In this document: piece after piece, positions 27,835-36,210 of the stretch
Layout of the letters: each line of letters starts with the position of its first letter
How positions within the stretch are numbered: the stretch's first letter is position 1
Origin: Desulfobacter postgatei
Lineage (GTDB): Bacteria; Desulfobacterota; Desulfobacteria; Desulfobacterales; Desulfobacteraceae
Assembly: GCA_002747145.1 (NCBI GenBank)
Contig: PDTI01000051.1
Coordinates: 1-46,985 of the forward strand
DNA: 46,985 nucleotides
Reading direction: 5' to 3'
Made by a program: the position numbers and the translations under genes
Notes under the pieces: generated by a model
Database searches by the model: none
Seen by the model: only the letters and a program-made list of their open reading frames with translations
Told to the model about the DNA's origin: nothing

Positions 27835-28347
27835 TTAATACCATTGTGTATAAAATTCAAAAACTTGGGGCATCCCGGAAACAGTTTGGGGGGCAATAAT
27901 ATCATGGGTAATCCCATGCACTTTTTTTTCCTCTTCCAAAGTCACCTCTGCTTCACAGGCGTTTTCATAACGATGCTCAAACCGTACAAACCGAACCACA
28001 TGAACAAGCTCATGAACCAGAACGTACAAAAGGAACGGCCCAAGATCAATTTCAGGACTTTCTGCAATCAATGAAATAATCGCAGGATCCTGGATACAAA
28101 CATGATAGAGGCTAAAAACCGAGGAGATCAAAGAAAGTTCCCGGCGCCGGCCTTCATATTTAAGCACCTGGGCAAAAGGGCCTTTCACCCGTTCATGGGG
28201 AAGTAAATCCCTGGCAGTTTTAATATCATACCTGTTTTTAAGCCATTGGGAGGAGGAGAACTTGAAATAATTGTACACCATGTCCTCGGCCTGCACTGCT
28301 GCTGCCGCGACCTGTTCAAGTTCATTCTCATCAAAAAACCGTGTCAT
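27835..28347 (-). CDS. HExxH-containing protein, putative metallopeptidase
   Basis: I do not recognise a named family for this 170-residue protein. The central motif VLVHELVHVVRF contains HExxH in a helix, followed about 20 residues later by a Glu-rich segment (YENACEAEVTLEEEKKVH) that could give the third metal ligand. That suggests a zinc-dependent peptidase fold. There is no signal peptide, so a cytoplasmic location is expected. It lies upstream of fmdB-groES-groEL on the same strand and divergent from the bS22-like gene. Specificity is unknown. Confidence 0.6.
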   Translation of the reverse strand: MTRFFDENELEQVAAAAVQAEDMVYNYFKFSSSQWLKNRYDIKTARDLLPHERVKGPFAQVLKYEGRRRELSLISSVFSLYHVCIQDPAIISLIAESPEIDLGPFLLYVLVHELVHVVRFVRFEHRYENACEAEVTLEEEKKVHGITHDIIAPQTVSGMPQVFEFYTQWY

Positions 28348-28376
28348 TTAGACGCCTGCTCCATGTAACAAAAGAA

Positions 28377-28406
28377 TGGACACTTGATTTAAAACTATGC
28401 TATAAT
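28377..28406 (+). promoter_or_regulatory. Predicted sigma-70 promoter of the bS22-like gene
   Basis: TGGACA (28377-28382) and TATAAT (28401-28406) are separated by 18 bases, and TGC just before the -10 box gives an extended -10. The predicted transcript would start near 28413, about 50 bases before the small gene at 28462. Confidence 0.6.
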
Positions 28407-28461
28407 TAAAATTTAATAACTCATAATGATAATTTACTGAATTTAAAAGGAGGTGATTTTT

Positions 28462-28557
28462 TTGGGTAGTGTTATAAAGAAGAGAAGAAAGAAAATGCGC
28501 AAGCATAAACATAGAAAACTCCTTGCCAAAACCAGGCACCAAAGAAAGAAAAAATAG
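28462..28557 (+). CDS. bS22-like / AURKAIP1-COX24-domain basic mini-protein
   Basis: A 31-codon gene with TTG start that is easily missed. The product is almost wholly basic (MGSVIKKRRKKMRKHKHR, then KLLAKTRHQRKKK). It closely follows the small AURKAIP1/COX24-domain proteins of many bacteria; the mycobacterial bS22 and mitochondrial mS38 members of this family are small-subunit ribosomal proteins. A perfect AAGGAGGTGAT Shine-Dalgarno lies just upstream, and a strong promoter precedes it, as expected for a highly translated ribosomal component. That it binds the ribosome here is inferred from the family. Confidence 0.85.
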   Translation: MGSVIKKRRKKMRKHKHRKLLAKTRHQRKKK

Positions 28558-28613
28558 GCTATAATGGGACTGGATTCGCCTTTTTCTTTCCCAAGCCCGT
28601 GGGGGAGTATTGA

Positions 28614-28766
28614 GAACCTGTTTGATAATTGATGAATCGGCTGCAATCCCATGAAAATGGCTCCACTTCCCCCAAATTTTATGTCAATAGTCCGGCTATT
28701 AACACAAAATTTGTGAAAATTGGTTCTCATTTTCATGAGATTTCGCTTCGATCCCCTAATTATCAA
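28614..28766. repeat. Repeat B copy 3, right end trimmed at hflC
   Basis: Family B from GAACCTGTTTGATAATTG to CTAATTATCAA; the last eight bases of the usual terminus (ACAGGCTC) are missing and the sequence passes directly into the hflC 3' end. The hflC stop codon TGA is formed by this element. Confidence 0.85.
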
Positions 28767-29746
28767 TTTGAACTTTTCTTAAAATATTTCATCAACTCGG
28801 AATCCGTTGACAAGATAACAGTACTGTCCTTTTCAAGGGTCTTTTTATACAGCTCCATGGTCTTCACAAACGCATAGAATTCCGGATCCTGACCATAGGC
28901 GCCTGCATAGATTCCGGTCGCTTCGGCATCCGCCTTACCCTTTATCTCCTGGGCCTGCTTATATGCCTGGGATTTGATGACCTGCAATTCTCGTTCTTTC
29001 TCTCCTCTGATATTGCTTGCCTCTCCTTTACCCTCTGCTCTGAATTTTTCTGCGATCTGATTTCTTTCTGCAATCATTCGGTCATATACAGAACTGCGAA
29101 CACTGTCGATATAATTGATTCGCTTAATCTTAACATCCACAACCTGAATGCCGAAATCCGCTAATTTTTCCCGGGCCTGTTTTTCTATCTGGCGGGCAAT
29201 TTCAGCCCGGCCCAAATCCACACGATAACGAACCATCCGTTTAGGGGTCTCTTCCCCTTCCTTGGTCTCCTGCCACTGGATGGTCTCAAACGTATCCATG
29301 GGACGGTCTGTGTTCCTTACACTTTCCACAAGTGGATATGCAGAAATCAAATCGCGCATGGCCGGATCAATAATATCATCCAGTCTTTTCAGTGCAGAAA
29401 ATTCGTCCTTCACCGTCTGGAAATAGACAATAGGATCACTGATCCGCCACCGGGCAAAGGTATCCACCCAGATATATGTTTTATCCTTTGTGGGAATCTG
29501 TCCCGGATCCCCGTCCCACTCAAGCAGATTTTTAGGAAAATAATTCACCTTCTGGATAAATGGAATTTTAAATTTTAATCCCGGTGTCTTCTTGGCATCT
29601 CCCACTATACGCCCGAACTGGGTGATAACAACTTGTTCGGTTTCATCTATCACGTAGGCAGAATTGTATAAAATCAGACCTGCAATAACTGCAACTGCCA
29701 GCAAAACGGCATTTACCCTTCCCATATTTTTATTTGTATCTTCCAT
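28763..29746 (-). CDS. hflC: HflC, modulator of the FtsH protease
   Basis: A prohibitin/SPFH-domain protein that with HflK forms a membrane cage around FtsH. The 327-residue product has one N-terminal transmembrane helix (about residues 12-30), the SPFH domain (ITQFGRIVGDAKKTPGLKFKIPF onward) and a coiled coil (ARQIEKQAREKLADFG, EKERELQVIKSQAYKQAQE). The C-terminus ends ELMKYFKKSSN; the stop TGA lies in the trimmed end of a B repeat, so a few residues may have been lost or replaced. It follows hflK by two bases. Confidence 0.95.
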   Translation of the reverse strand: MEDTNKNMGRVNAVLLAVAVIAGLILYNSAYVIDETEQVVITQFGRIVGDAKKTPGLKFKIPFIQKVNYFPKNLLEWDGDPGQIPTKDKTYIWVDTFARWRISDPIVYFQTVKDEFSALKRLDDIIDPAMRDLISAYPLVESVRNTDRPMDTFETIQWQETKEGEETPKRMVRYRVDLGRAEIARQIEKQAREKLADFGIQVVDVKIKRINYIDSVRSSVYDRMIAERNQIAEKFRAEGKGEASNIRGEKERELQVIKSQAYKQAQEIKGKADAEATGIYAGAYGQDPEFYAFVKTMELYKKTLEKDSTVILSTDSELMKYFKKSSN

Positions 29747-29748
29747 AC

Positions 29749-30822
29749 CTATTCACCTTTCCGAAGGGTTTGCCCTGACAATTCAGCCCCCATATTCACA
29801 AACGGCAGCAAGTTTTTCTGGTCTGAATCAATGATATATTTATTTTCCAGTTTGGGCAGAACCTCAAGCATGGACTCCAGATACATCCGTTTCCGGGTCA
29901 CATCCTTTGCCTGGGCATATTCATCATAGATGGCCTTAAATTTGGCAGCGTCACCCTGGGCACGATTCACCCGGTCAACGGCATACCCTTCGGCATCTTT
30001 GATCAGGCGCCTTGCTTCACCCCGGGCCAAAGGAATCGCCTTGTTATATTCTTCCCGGGCTTTATATATGGTCTGCTCCTTTTCCTGAATGGCCTGATTA
30101 ACCTCATTAAAGGAGGCCTGCACCGGTTCCGGCACATTGGTTTTTTTCATTTCAATATTGACAATAGCAATTCCGGCTTTTGCTTTATCCATCTCTTTTT
30201 GAAGCATCTCCTTAGCCGCACTGGCAATCTCTGCACGGCTTGAAATAACCTCATTGATGCTCCTGTCTCCCACAACGATGCGCATGGTTGCTTCGGACAT
30301 ATGCCTTAACAGGGATCTGACATCTTTCACATTGAACAGATACGCCCTGGGATCAGCCCTGCGGTACTGAACAATCCAGGGGACGACAGCAACATTAAGG
30401 TCGCCGGTAAGCATTAACGAGGCCTCCTGCCTGGAAGACTCCGCAGATGCACGATAGGCTCCTTTCCCGCTGTATGTTTTAAATCCAAACTCTTCTGTTT
30501 CAACCTGCCTGACATTGACCTTGGTTACTTTTTCTATGCCCGCGGGTAATTTGAAGTTCAAGCCGGGCTGGGCCAAACGATCATACTTGCCAAAACGCTG
30601 GATCACCCCGACCTCACTTCGGCCAATGGTAAACACGGTGGAAAAGCCGATCACCACAGCCAGAGCAATGATTCCCATAAAAAAGATACCGGAAAATTTA
30701 AACCTTTTAAATCTATCTAGCAGGTCATCCATCTGGGGCGGTGTCGGCACCCCAGCTCCCCCTCCTTGTTTTTGTTCATATTTTTTCTGATTTTCTCGAA
30801 GCTTTTCCCAATCCCAATTCAT
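29749..30822 (-). CDS. hflK: HflK, modulator of the FtsH protease
   Basis: The partner SPFH protein of HflC. The start at 30822 (MNWDWEKLRENQKKYE) is preceded by AGGGTG; an upstream ATG adds 12 improbable residues. A Gly/Pro-rich cytoplasmic start leads to a transmembrane helix (about residues 45-68), then the SPFH domain (GRSEVGVIQRFGKYDRLAQPGL) and a coiled coil. The 357-residue length is usual. B-family remnants lie immediately upstream. Confidence 0.95.
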   Translation of the reverse strand: MNWDWEKLRENQKKYEQKQGGGAGVPTPPQMDDLLDRFKRFKFSGIFFMGIIALAVVIGFSTVFTIGRSEVGVIQRFGKYDRLAQPGLNFKLPAGIEKVTKVNVRQVETEEFGFKTYSGKGAYRASAESSRQEASLMLTGDLNVAVVPWIVQYRRADPRAYLFNVKDVRSLLRHMSEATMRIVVGDRSINEVISSRAEIASAAKEMLQKEMDKAKAGIAIVNIEMKKTNVPEPVQASFNEVNQAIQEKEQTIYKAREEYNKAIPLARGEARRLIKDAEGYAVDRVNRAQGDAAKFKAIYDEYAQAKDVTRKRMYLESMLEVLPKLENKYIIDSDQKNLLPFVNMGAELSGQTLRKGE

Positions 30823-30864
30823 AAAATACACCCTGTTCATGAATGACCAATCTGACAATACTTA

Positions 30865-30919
30865 AGAAGCCTGTTTAAAATATTGATGAATCCCTAATTT
30901 TTAATTTTAAACAGATGCT
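30865..30919. repeat. Degenerate miniature B-like palindrome
   Basis: GAAGCCTGTTTAAAAT...ATTTTAAACAGATGCT with an intervening GATGAATCCCTAATT is a 55-bp relic of family B in which almost the whole interior is lost. It lies about 40 bases upstream of the hflK start. Confidence 0.55.
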
Positions 30920-30953
30920 CATTGTATCCATTGGTTCGCTTAAAAATCCCTAA

Positions 30954-31036
30954 GGGCTTGTTTGGTAATTGATGAATCGGCTGCAATCTCATTTTCATGA
31001 GATTTCGCTTCGATCCCCTAATTACCAAACAAGCTC
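30954..31036. repeat. Repeat B copy 4 (short, with compensating end changes)
   Basis: An 83-bp internally deleted B element, GGGCTTGTTTGGTAATT to AATTACCAAACAAGCTC. Compared with the usual ends it has two differences on each side that preserve pairing. TAA flanks both ends directly (30951-30953 and 31037-31039), the predicted target duplication. Confidence 0.85.
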
Positions 31037-31203
31037 TAAATGAAAGCCAAAATAACTGATTCCATTACTTTCATGTTTCGTTGCGGGTTGAGTCTGGATG
31101 TTGAGCCTCCAGATCAGCCCATGGCTGCTTATAGGCAAAATATTACTCTATTATAAGAATCAAGGTTAAAAGGCAATATTTATTTGGTACAACGCCTGGG
31201 TAA

Positions 31204-31352
31204 GGCCCATGATCAAAATAAAATCGCCCATCTACTTGTCTTTTAAGTCACCTTCGGCGTTACGCCAGAAGACACATATAAACAATATGCGTGCCTTGAT
31301 GGTGACTGAAAATCCGGCGTATCTGTGGCAGATTTAATTCTGATCATGGGCC
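31204..31352. repeat. Repeat A copy 3
   Basis: Family A element of 149 bp, in the opposite orientation to copies 1 and 2, with ends GGCCCATGATCAAAAT and TTCTGATCATGGGCC. TAA occurs directly on both sides. It lies upstream of the dciA-like gene and 165 bp after a B element. Confidence 0.85.
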
Positions 31353-31490
31353 TAAAGGGAATTGTATGGGTCAGTCAAAACTCAAACATAGTCTGGTTAT
31401 TATAAATTAAATAACGTATATTTTTGTTTCCTCGTGCTCGTAAACGTAAACGAAGTAATAATTCATAATACAGACTATTAGAGATAAAAC

Positions 31491-31811
31491 ATGAACAAAA
31501 AAACAGATACAAATCATCTGACACATATCAGTGACATATTGTCAAAGGTTTTGTCAAAATACATCCCGCCCCAGCAAACGGAAATCACACAGATATGGGA
31601 AATATGGGAGTTGGCATTAGGAACCTCCATTGCACAGAATGCCAAACCAGATACATTTACAAATGGTCAATTAAAAGTAATCGTGTCAAGTTCGGCATGG
31701 ATACACCAACTCAAATTTCTTGAAAAAGATATGATGGCAAACCTGAATGCAAGACTGAACACCCCTTTAATTACACACATAGGGTTCAAAATTGGAAGAA
31801 TACACTACTGA
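31491..31811 (+). CDS. DUF721 / DciA-like protein
   Basis: A 106-residue protein resembling the DUF721 family, whose member DciA loads the replicative helicase DnaB in bacteria lacking DnaC. The motifs are an N-terminal helix ISDILSKVLSKYI, IWELALGTSIAQNAKP, then a strand GQLKVIVSSSAWIHQLKFLEKDMM. These match the usual pattern of a central W, a basic face and the SSAWxxQL motif. It is short compared with some DciA proteins. The downstream methyltransferase overlaps by 20 bases. Confidence 0.7.
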   Translation: MNKKTDTNHLTHISDILSKVLSKYIPPQQTEITQIWEIWELALGTSIAQNAKPDTFTNGQLKVIVSSSAWIHQLKFLEKDMMANLNARLNTPLITHIGFKIGRIHY

Positions 31812-32496
31812 TAAGCTTTTTGGGGGAAAGATATCACTTTTACAGCCGGCAAAGGGCTATCGTTACAGCATGGACCCCTTTGTACTGTGCAGTCAGATCC
31901 CGCCCGCCTGCTCTGCTGACCGCATCCTGGATATAGGGTGCGGATGCGGTATTATTCCTGTTATCCTGGGATACTGCTTTCCCCAATCCCGTATTACCGG
32001 CATTGAAATACAAAGAGAACTTGCCGAAATTGCGCAGAAAAACATTATTAACAATAAACTTGAACAAACGGTATCAATTCTTAACGAAGATATTAACAAT
32101 ATTGATCCTGAATCCACCAACGGACCTTTTGACCTTATCCTGTCAAACCCACCTTATAAAAAACATAATACCGGAAGATTAAACCCGAATCCTCAAAAAG
32201 CCATGGCCCGCCATGAGATTACCATGGATATCAAACGCATTGCAGCAAAAGTAAAAACTCTTCTCAAACATAAAGGTCGGTTTATGATCATTTTCCCTTC
32301 CGAACGTTTGCCGGATATCGAACAGGCAGTGCAGGCAACACCTATTTATCCGGAATGGATACGCTATATTCATACTGGACAGAAAAAACCACCCAAGCGT
32401 GTTATTTTTTCAGGACGTAAGGATATAACTACCCAAAACCGCATTCTGCCCCCCATTTACCTGTCGTCCGCCAATATCCTTGATATGAATATGTAA
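31792..32496 (+). CDS. TrmN6-like tRNA1(Val) adenine-N6 methyltransferase
   Basis: A SAM-dependent methyltransferase of the TrmN6/YfiC group. Motif I is ILDIGCGCGIIPVIL, and the adenine-N6 motif is LILSNPPYKKHNTGR. The N-terminal GYRYSMDPFVLCSQIP segment is typical of this subfamily. The TTG start at 31792 overlaps the dciA-like gene and has AGGGTT upstream. The stop codon TAA directly precedes a family A repeat. The tRNA1(Val) substrate is assigned by family only. Confidence 0.85.
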   Translation: MEEYTTDKLFGGKISLLQPAKGYRYSMDPFVLCSQIPPACSADRILDIGCGCGIIPVILGYCFPQSRITGIEIQRELAEIAQKNIINNKLEQTVSILNEDINNIDPESTNGPFDLILSNPPYKKHNTGRLNPNPQKAMARHEITMDIKRIAAKVKTLLKHKGRFMIIFPSERLPDIEQAVQATPIYPEWIRYIHTGQKKPPKRVIFSGRKDITTQNRILPPIYLSSANILDMNM

Positions 32497-32497
32497 C

Positions 32498-32657
32498 GGC
32501 CCATAATCAAAATAAAATCGCCCAGCTACTTGTCTTTTAAGCCACCCTTCTGCGTTACGCCAAAGGACACATATTTTAAATATGCTTCCATTGGCGTGCC
32601 TTGATGGTGACTGAAAATCCGGCGTATCTGTGGCAGATTTAATTCTGATCATGGGCC
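32498..32657. repeat. Repeat A copy 4
   Basis: A 160-bp family A element, GGCCCATAATCAAAAT to TTCTGATCATGGGCC. TAAC occurs directly on both sides; on the left the TAA of that match is the methyltransferase stop codon. It lies between that gene and the tRNA promoter. Confidence 0.85.
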
Positions 32658-32677
32658 TAACCCAAACGCATTACCCC

Positions 32678-32706
32678 TTGACACTTTGGTTAAAAAATAC
32701 TATTTT
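32678..32706 (+). promoter_or_regulatory. Predicted sigma-70 promoter of tRNA-Ser
   Basis: TTGACA (32678-32683) and TATTTT (32701-32706) with a 17-base spacer. The predicted start near 32713 gives a leader of only a few bases before the tRNA at 32721. Confidence 0.75.
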
Positions 32707-32720
32707 GCCGCAGTTTATTC

Positions 32721-32812
32721 GGAGAGGTGACCGAGCTGGCTGAAGGTGCACGCCTGGAAAGCGTGTGTACTCTAACCGGGTACCGGGGGTTCGAATCCCC
32801 CCTTCTCCGCCA
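32721..32812 (+). tRNA. tRNA-Ser (anticodon GGA)
   Basis: A 92-base class II tRNA including the encoded CCA. The acceptor stem GGAGAGG pairs with CTTCTCC (one G-U). The anticodon loop CTGGAAA in the stem CACGC/GCGTG gives GGA. There is a long variable arm and the T arm GGGGGTTCGAATCCCCC. GGA reads the serine codons UCC and UCU. Confidence 0.95.
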
Positions 32813-32824
32813 TTTAAACAAAAG

Positions 32825-32852
32825 AGCTGCTGTCATCACAGTGGCTTTTTTT
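32825..32852 (+). terminator. Intrinsic terminator after tRNA-Ser
   Basis: AGCTGCTGT pairs with ACAGTGGCT (nine pairs, two of them G-U) around a four-base loop and is followed by seven T. It ends tRNA transcription 13 bases past the CCA. Confidence 0.85.
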
Positions 32853-32884
32853 ATTATAACAATCTTAAAATACTTGTCGATATA

Positions 32885-33895
32885 GTGAAAGACCGTTCAC
32901 ACACGTGGAAAAAAATTGTTGCCGAGGCCGTGCGTGATCCTGCTGAATTATGCAGACGTCTGGAAATCTCAAACGAAAATGTGGATTTAAATCCGGATTT
33001 TCCAATGCTTGTACCAGAACCATTTTTACAGCGTATTAAGCCAAACGATCCCTTAGACCCGCTTTTACTTCAGGTGCTTCCCAGAAAGAAAGAATCAGCT
33101 GTAAGTCCCGATTTTACAACCGACCCTGTTGGTGAACATGGAAGCCTGAGCCCTGAAGGCATCTTGTCCAAGTACCATGGCCGTTCTCTTATTGTAACAG
33201 GCAAAGCGTGCAGTATTCATTGCCGTTTTTGCTTCAGGCGGCATCTGCCGCTCCCAGAAATAGAGAAAAACAGCATTTCAGGGGATTTTTGCATTGATCC
33301 GGAAACTATTGCCACAAAATTTGAGGCTGACCCCACAATCCATGAAGTAATTCTCAGCGGAGGGGATCCTCTGATGCTAAGCGACAGCCAACTTCAAGAT
33401 CTCATTGTCCATCTTGACCAGGTCCCAAGTCTGCAACGAATCAGAATTCATACCAGAATGCCGATTATTATTCCCCAGCGGCTTACTGAAAATCTGCTTA
33501 ACGTCCTTGGTAACAATAAACGTTATGGTAAGGCAGCTAAAATAATTATGGTATTACATGTCAATCATCCCAATGAAATTGACTTCAGGATTTCACAATC
33601 AATAGAAGAATTAATTGATTCCGGGGGACTTTTATTGAGCCAAACAGTGCTGTTACGACAGGTTAATGACGCTTTGCCTGTTCTGGCTGAACTTTTTGAG
33701 CGTCTTATTAATTTAGGGGTTATACCATATTATCTTCACCAGCTTGACCGGGTGGCAGGCGCTACACATTTCGAAGTCTCACATAAAAAAGGATGTGATC
33801 TGATAACAAAACTGAGAACACAGTTGCCGGGATATGCCGTTCCACGTTATGTCAGGGAAATCCCAGGGGAACCGGGTAAGGTCTTGTTAAAATAG
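32885..33895 (+). CDS. epmB: EF-P beta-lysylation protein EpmB (lysine 2,3-aminomutase family)
   Basis: A radical-SAM, PLP-dependent aminomutase that makes (R)-beta-lysine for modification of elongation factor P. The cluster motif is CSIHCRFCFRRH, followed by EVILSGGDPLML and a PLP-site region (HQLDRVAGATHFEV). A frame continues upstream into the tRNA and terminator, so the real start must be later. I chose GTG at 32885, giving 336 residues, close to the 342 of E. coli EpmB, but no good Shine-Dalgarno is visible there. A stand-alone lysine 2,3-aminomutase is the alternative; the short C-terminus favours EpmB. epmA and efp are not in the window. Confidence 0.85.
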   Translation: MKDRSHTWKKIVAEAVRDPAELCRRLEISNENVDLNPDFPMLVPEPFLQRIKPNDPLDPLLLQVLPRKKESAVSPDFTTDPVGEHGSLSPEGILSKYHGRSLIVTGKACSIHCRFCFRRHLPLPEIEKNSISGDFCIDPETIATKFEADPTIHEVILSGGDPLMLSDSQLQDLIVHLDQVPSLQRIRIHTRMPIIIPQRLTENLLNVLGNNKRYGKAAKIIMVLHVNHPNEIDFRISQSIEELIDSGGLLLSQTVLLRQVNDALPVLAELFERLINLGVIPYYLHQLDRVAGATHFEVSHKKGCDLITKLRTQLPGYAVPRYVREIPGEPGKVLLK

Positions 33896-34161
33896 CTGAT
33901 TTCCCTTATGAATTCCTTCAAAAATCGCCTTGATAATATCGTCCGTCTGCCTGTGGCCGCCGCATGAATACTTCCTTTTGTGTGAATCTTGAGATTAAGG
34001 TTAAAATGCCATCTTAAGCAAGAATGCACTGGCAACTATATGCTATACAGCGTATTATTCTACCAAGGCGGGAAACCCACAACCCATTTGCCCCCCTTTT
34101 TTCTTGTTTTTTTGACAGAAACTGTAGTGTAAGGCACTAACCCATAAAAAGGAACACAACA

Positions 34162-34740
34162 ATGAAAAAAAGTATTGATCCGGGAACCTATGCCTGCCCA
34201 GCGCCCACCTGGTGCGTTGGCACCTATGACGAGGATGGCAAGGCAAATATCATGACCATTGCCTGGGGTGGCATCTGCTGCTCCGTTCCGCCCCATTTGA
34301 CCGTAAGCGTCCGCAAGGTCACCTACACCTATGCGGCCCTGATGCGCCGCAAGTGCTATACGGTGTCGATCCCCTCAGTAGCGAATCTCCAAGAAGCCGA
34401 TTATTTTGGCATGGCCAGCGGCAAGGATACTGACAAATTCGCGATTTCAGGGCTTACGGCAACGCGGTCAGAGCTCGTTGACGCCCCCTATGTCGAGGAG
34501 TTTCCGCTCATCTTCGAGTGCGAGGTCAAACATGTGGTTGAAATCGGCGGGCATGTACAGTTTGTCGGTGAAATAGTAGGCATCAAAGCCGATGAGAACG
34601 TCCTCAACGCCAAGGACCTTCCGGCAATAGACAAGGTCAACCCCTTTGTTTACGCGCCAACATCACGGGAATACTGGTCATTGAAAGAGGTTGTGGGCCA
34701 AGGGTTCAGCAGCGGACGGACCTTGATGAAACCGTCATAA
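34162..34740 (+). CDS. Flavin-reductase-domain protein (flavoredoxin-like)
   Basis: A 192-residue FMN-binding protein of the flavin reductase-like family, similar to flavoredoxins of sulfate reducers that carry electrons in sulfur metabolism. Features are ANIMTIAWGGICCSVPPHLTVSV (FMN-phosphate region), the FAISGLTATRSE loop and the C-terminal REYWSLKEVVGQGF. GGAACA lies upstream of the ATG. Codon use looks more GC-rich than the flanking genes, which may hint at transfer. It is a single-gene unit followed by two hairpins. Confidence 0.85.
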   Translation: MKKSIDPGTYACPAPTWCVGTYDEDGKANIMTIAWGGICCSVPPHLTVSVRKVTYTYAALMRRKCYTVSIPSVANLQEADYFGMASGKDTDKFAISGLTATRSELVDAPYVEEFPLIFECEVKHVVEIGGHVQFVGEIVGIKADENVLNAKDLPAIDKVNPFVYAPTSREYWSLKEVVGQGFSSGRTLMKPS

Positions 34741-34756
34741 GGCCTGAATCAGTCTG

Positions 34757-34823
34757 GAGAAAAGCGCCAGGAGCGTTTTCTCAACAAAGGAAAGGAGCGT
34801 TTGTTCAAAGGACCAAACGCTCC
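34757..34823. terminator. Two consecutive hairpins downstream of flavoredoxin gene
   Basis: The first pairs GAGAAAA and CGC with GCG and TTTTCTC (34757-34782, one bulge). The second is a perfect 10-bp stem, GGAGCGTTTG with CAAACGCTCC (34794-34823). Both contain GGAGCGTTT-type sequence. Neither is followed by a T-run. They lie between convergent genes (flavoredoxin and ugd), so termination is the likely function. Confidence 0.45.
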
Positions 34824-34843
34824 CTGATTGTGGTCTATCCTTA

Positions 34844-34859
34844 GAGCCTGTTTGATAAT
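34844..34859. repeat. Fragment of repeat B left end
   Basis: GAGCCTGTTTGATAAT, preceded by TTA, then unrelated sequence. It lies 16 bases beyond the ugd stop. Confidence 0.6.
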
Positions 34860-34875
34860 GATTTCCTTTAAAGTA

Positions 34876-36210
34876 CTATCCCAGTTCCCGTCCTATACCG
34901 TGATATTCAAATCCGGCTTCTTTGATTTCATCAGGATCATACTGGTTTCTGCCGTCAAAGATGACCCGTTCTTTCATCAGGGATGCCATCTTTTTAAAAT
35001 CCGGTTGCCTGAAGGCCTTCCATTCCGTAACCAGAATACACGCGTCCGTACCGTCCAGGGCCGCATACTGATCTTGGGCAAAACGGATCTTTTCCTGCTC
35101 CTGTGCCGGGATCTCCTTTTTAGCCTGATCCATGGCCACGGGGTCATAAACATTAACCCGGGCACCGGCATCCAATAATGCCTTAATCAATACACGGGAA
35201 GAGGCTTCACGCATATCATCGGTACCGGGCTTAAAAGATAGCCCCCAGATACCGAATGTCCGCCCGGTCAAATTCTGTCCGAATCTGTTGATCACCTTAT
35301 CTCCAAGCACCTGTTTTTGAAGATTGTTTCTTTCCTCCACAGCCTCCAGAAGAGTGGGAGCAAAGCCTGTATCCCTGCCGGTTTTCACAAGCGCCTTTAC
35401 ATCTTTGGGAAAACACGACCCGCCATATCCGCAGCCGGGGTAGATAAATGAATACCCGATGCGGGTATCGGAACCGATTCCCTTGCGCACATTCTCCACA
35501 TCCACGCCCAATCGTTCGCATAGATTGGAAATCTCATTCATAAATGAAATCTTTGTGGCAAGCATGGAGTTGGCTGCATATTTTGTCATTTCAGCATCTT
35601 TGACATTCATAAACAACATTTTGTCCCGGTTTCTTGAAAAAGGCGCGTACAACCTGCGCATCAACTTTGCAGCCCGGTCGGAATCCGCGCCCACAATAAT
35701 CCGGTCCGGTTTGAGAAAATCATTAACAGCCGCCCCCTCTTTAAGAAACTCGGGATTTGAGACCACATCAAATTCAATGCTTGCCCCCCGGTCCTCAAGT
35801 GCTTTGCTGACCTGGGCTCTGACCTTATCTGCTGTTCCCACGGGCACCGTGGATTTATCCACGATCACCGCATAATCTTCAATGACGGAACCAATCTGCC
35901 GGGCCACTTCCAGCACATACTGCAAATCAGCGGAGCCATCCTGTCCGGGTGGGGTGCCAACGGCAATAAAAAACACATTGCAATCCTGTGCAGCCTGGGC
36001 CAGACGGGTGGTAAACTTAAGGGTGCCTTCCTTATAATTGCTAAGAACTATGGGTTCAAGGCCTGGTTCATAAATGGGAAGAATCCCTTTTTTCAAGTTA
36101 TCTATTTTTTCCTGGTCAATGTCCACACAAGTGACATGACTTCCCATTTCAGAAAAACAGGCACCTGTGACAAGACCTACATATCCGGTTCCGATAATCG
36201 TTAATTTCAT
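34876..36210 (-). CDS. ugd: UDP-glucose 6-dehydrogenase
   Basis: It oxidises UDP-glucose twice with NAD to UDP-glucuronate, a precursor for surface polysaccharides. The 444-residue protein begins MKLTIIGTGYVGLVTGACFSE (Rossmann NAD site). It has the catalytic cysteine in GYGGSCFPKDVKAL near residue 260 and the C-terminal UDP-binding domain (GLSFKPGTDDMREASS). The upstream Shine-Dalgarno is weak. The UDP-glucuronate epimerase-like gene at 40.4-41.4 kb would use its product. Confidence 0.96.
   Translation of the reverse strand: MKLTIIGTGYVGLVTGACFSEMGSHVTCVDIDQEKIDNLKKGILPIYEPGLEPIVLSNYKEGTLKFTTRLAQAAQDCNVFFIAVGTPPGQDGSADLQYVLEVARQIGSVIEDYAVIVDKSTVPVGTADKVRAQVSKALEDRGASIEFDVVSNPEFLKEGAAVNDFLKPDRIIVGADSDRAAKLMRRLYAPFSRNRDKMLFMNVKDAEMTKYAANSMLATKISFMNEISNLCERLGVDVENVRKGIGSDTRIGYSFIYPGCGYGGSCFPKDVKALVKTGRDTGFAPTLLEAVEERNNLQKQVLGDKVINRFGQNLTGRTFGIWGLSFKPGTDDMREASSRVLIKALLDAGARVNVYDPVAMDQAKKEIPAQEQEKIRFAQDQYAALDGTDACILVTEWKAFRQPDFKKMASLMKERVIFDGRNQYDPDEIKEAGFEYHGIGRELG

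Noticed and set aside
28443..28766. Minus-strand frames across B repeats (here and near 12600, 40050-40300, 41430-41950) giving similar proteins
   Set aside because: Their similarity is due to the shared repeat sequence; they start or end at random in flanks, have no ribosome-binding sites and are disrupted in short copies.
32765..32884. Upstream extension of the epmB frame
   Set aside because: It runs through the tRNA and its terminator, so it cannot be part of the epmB protein.
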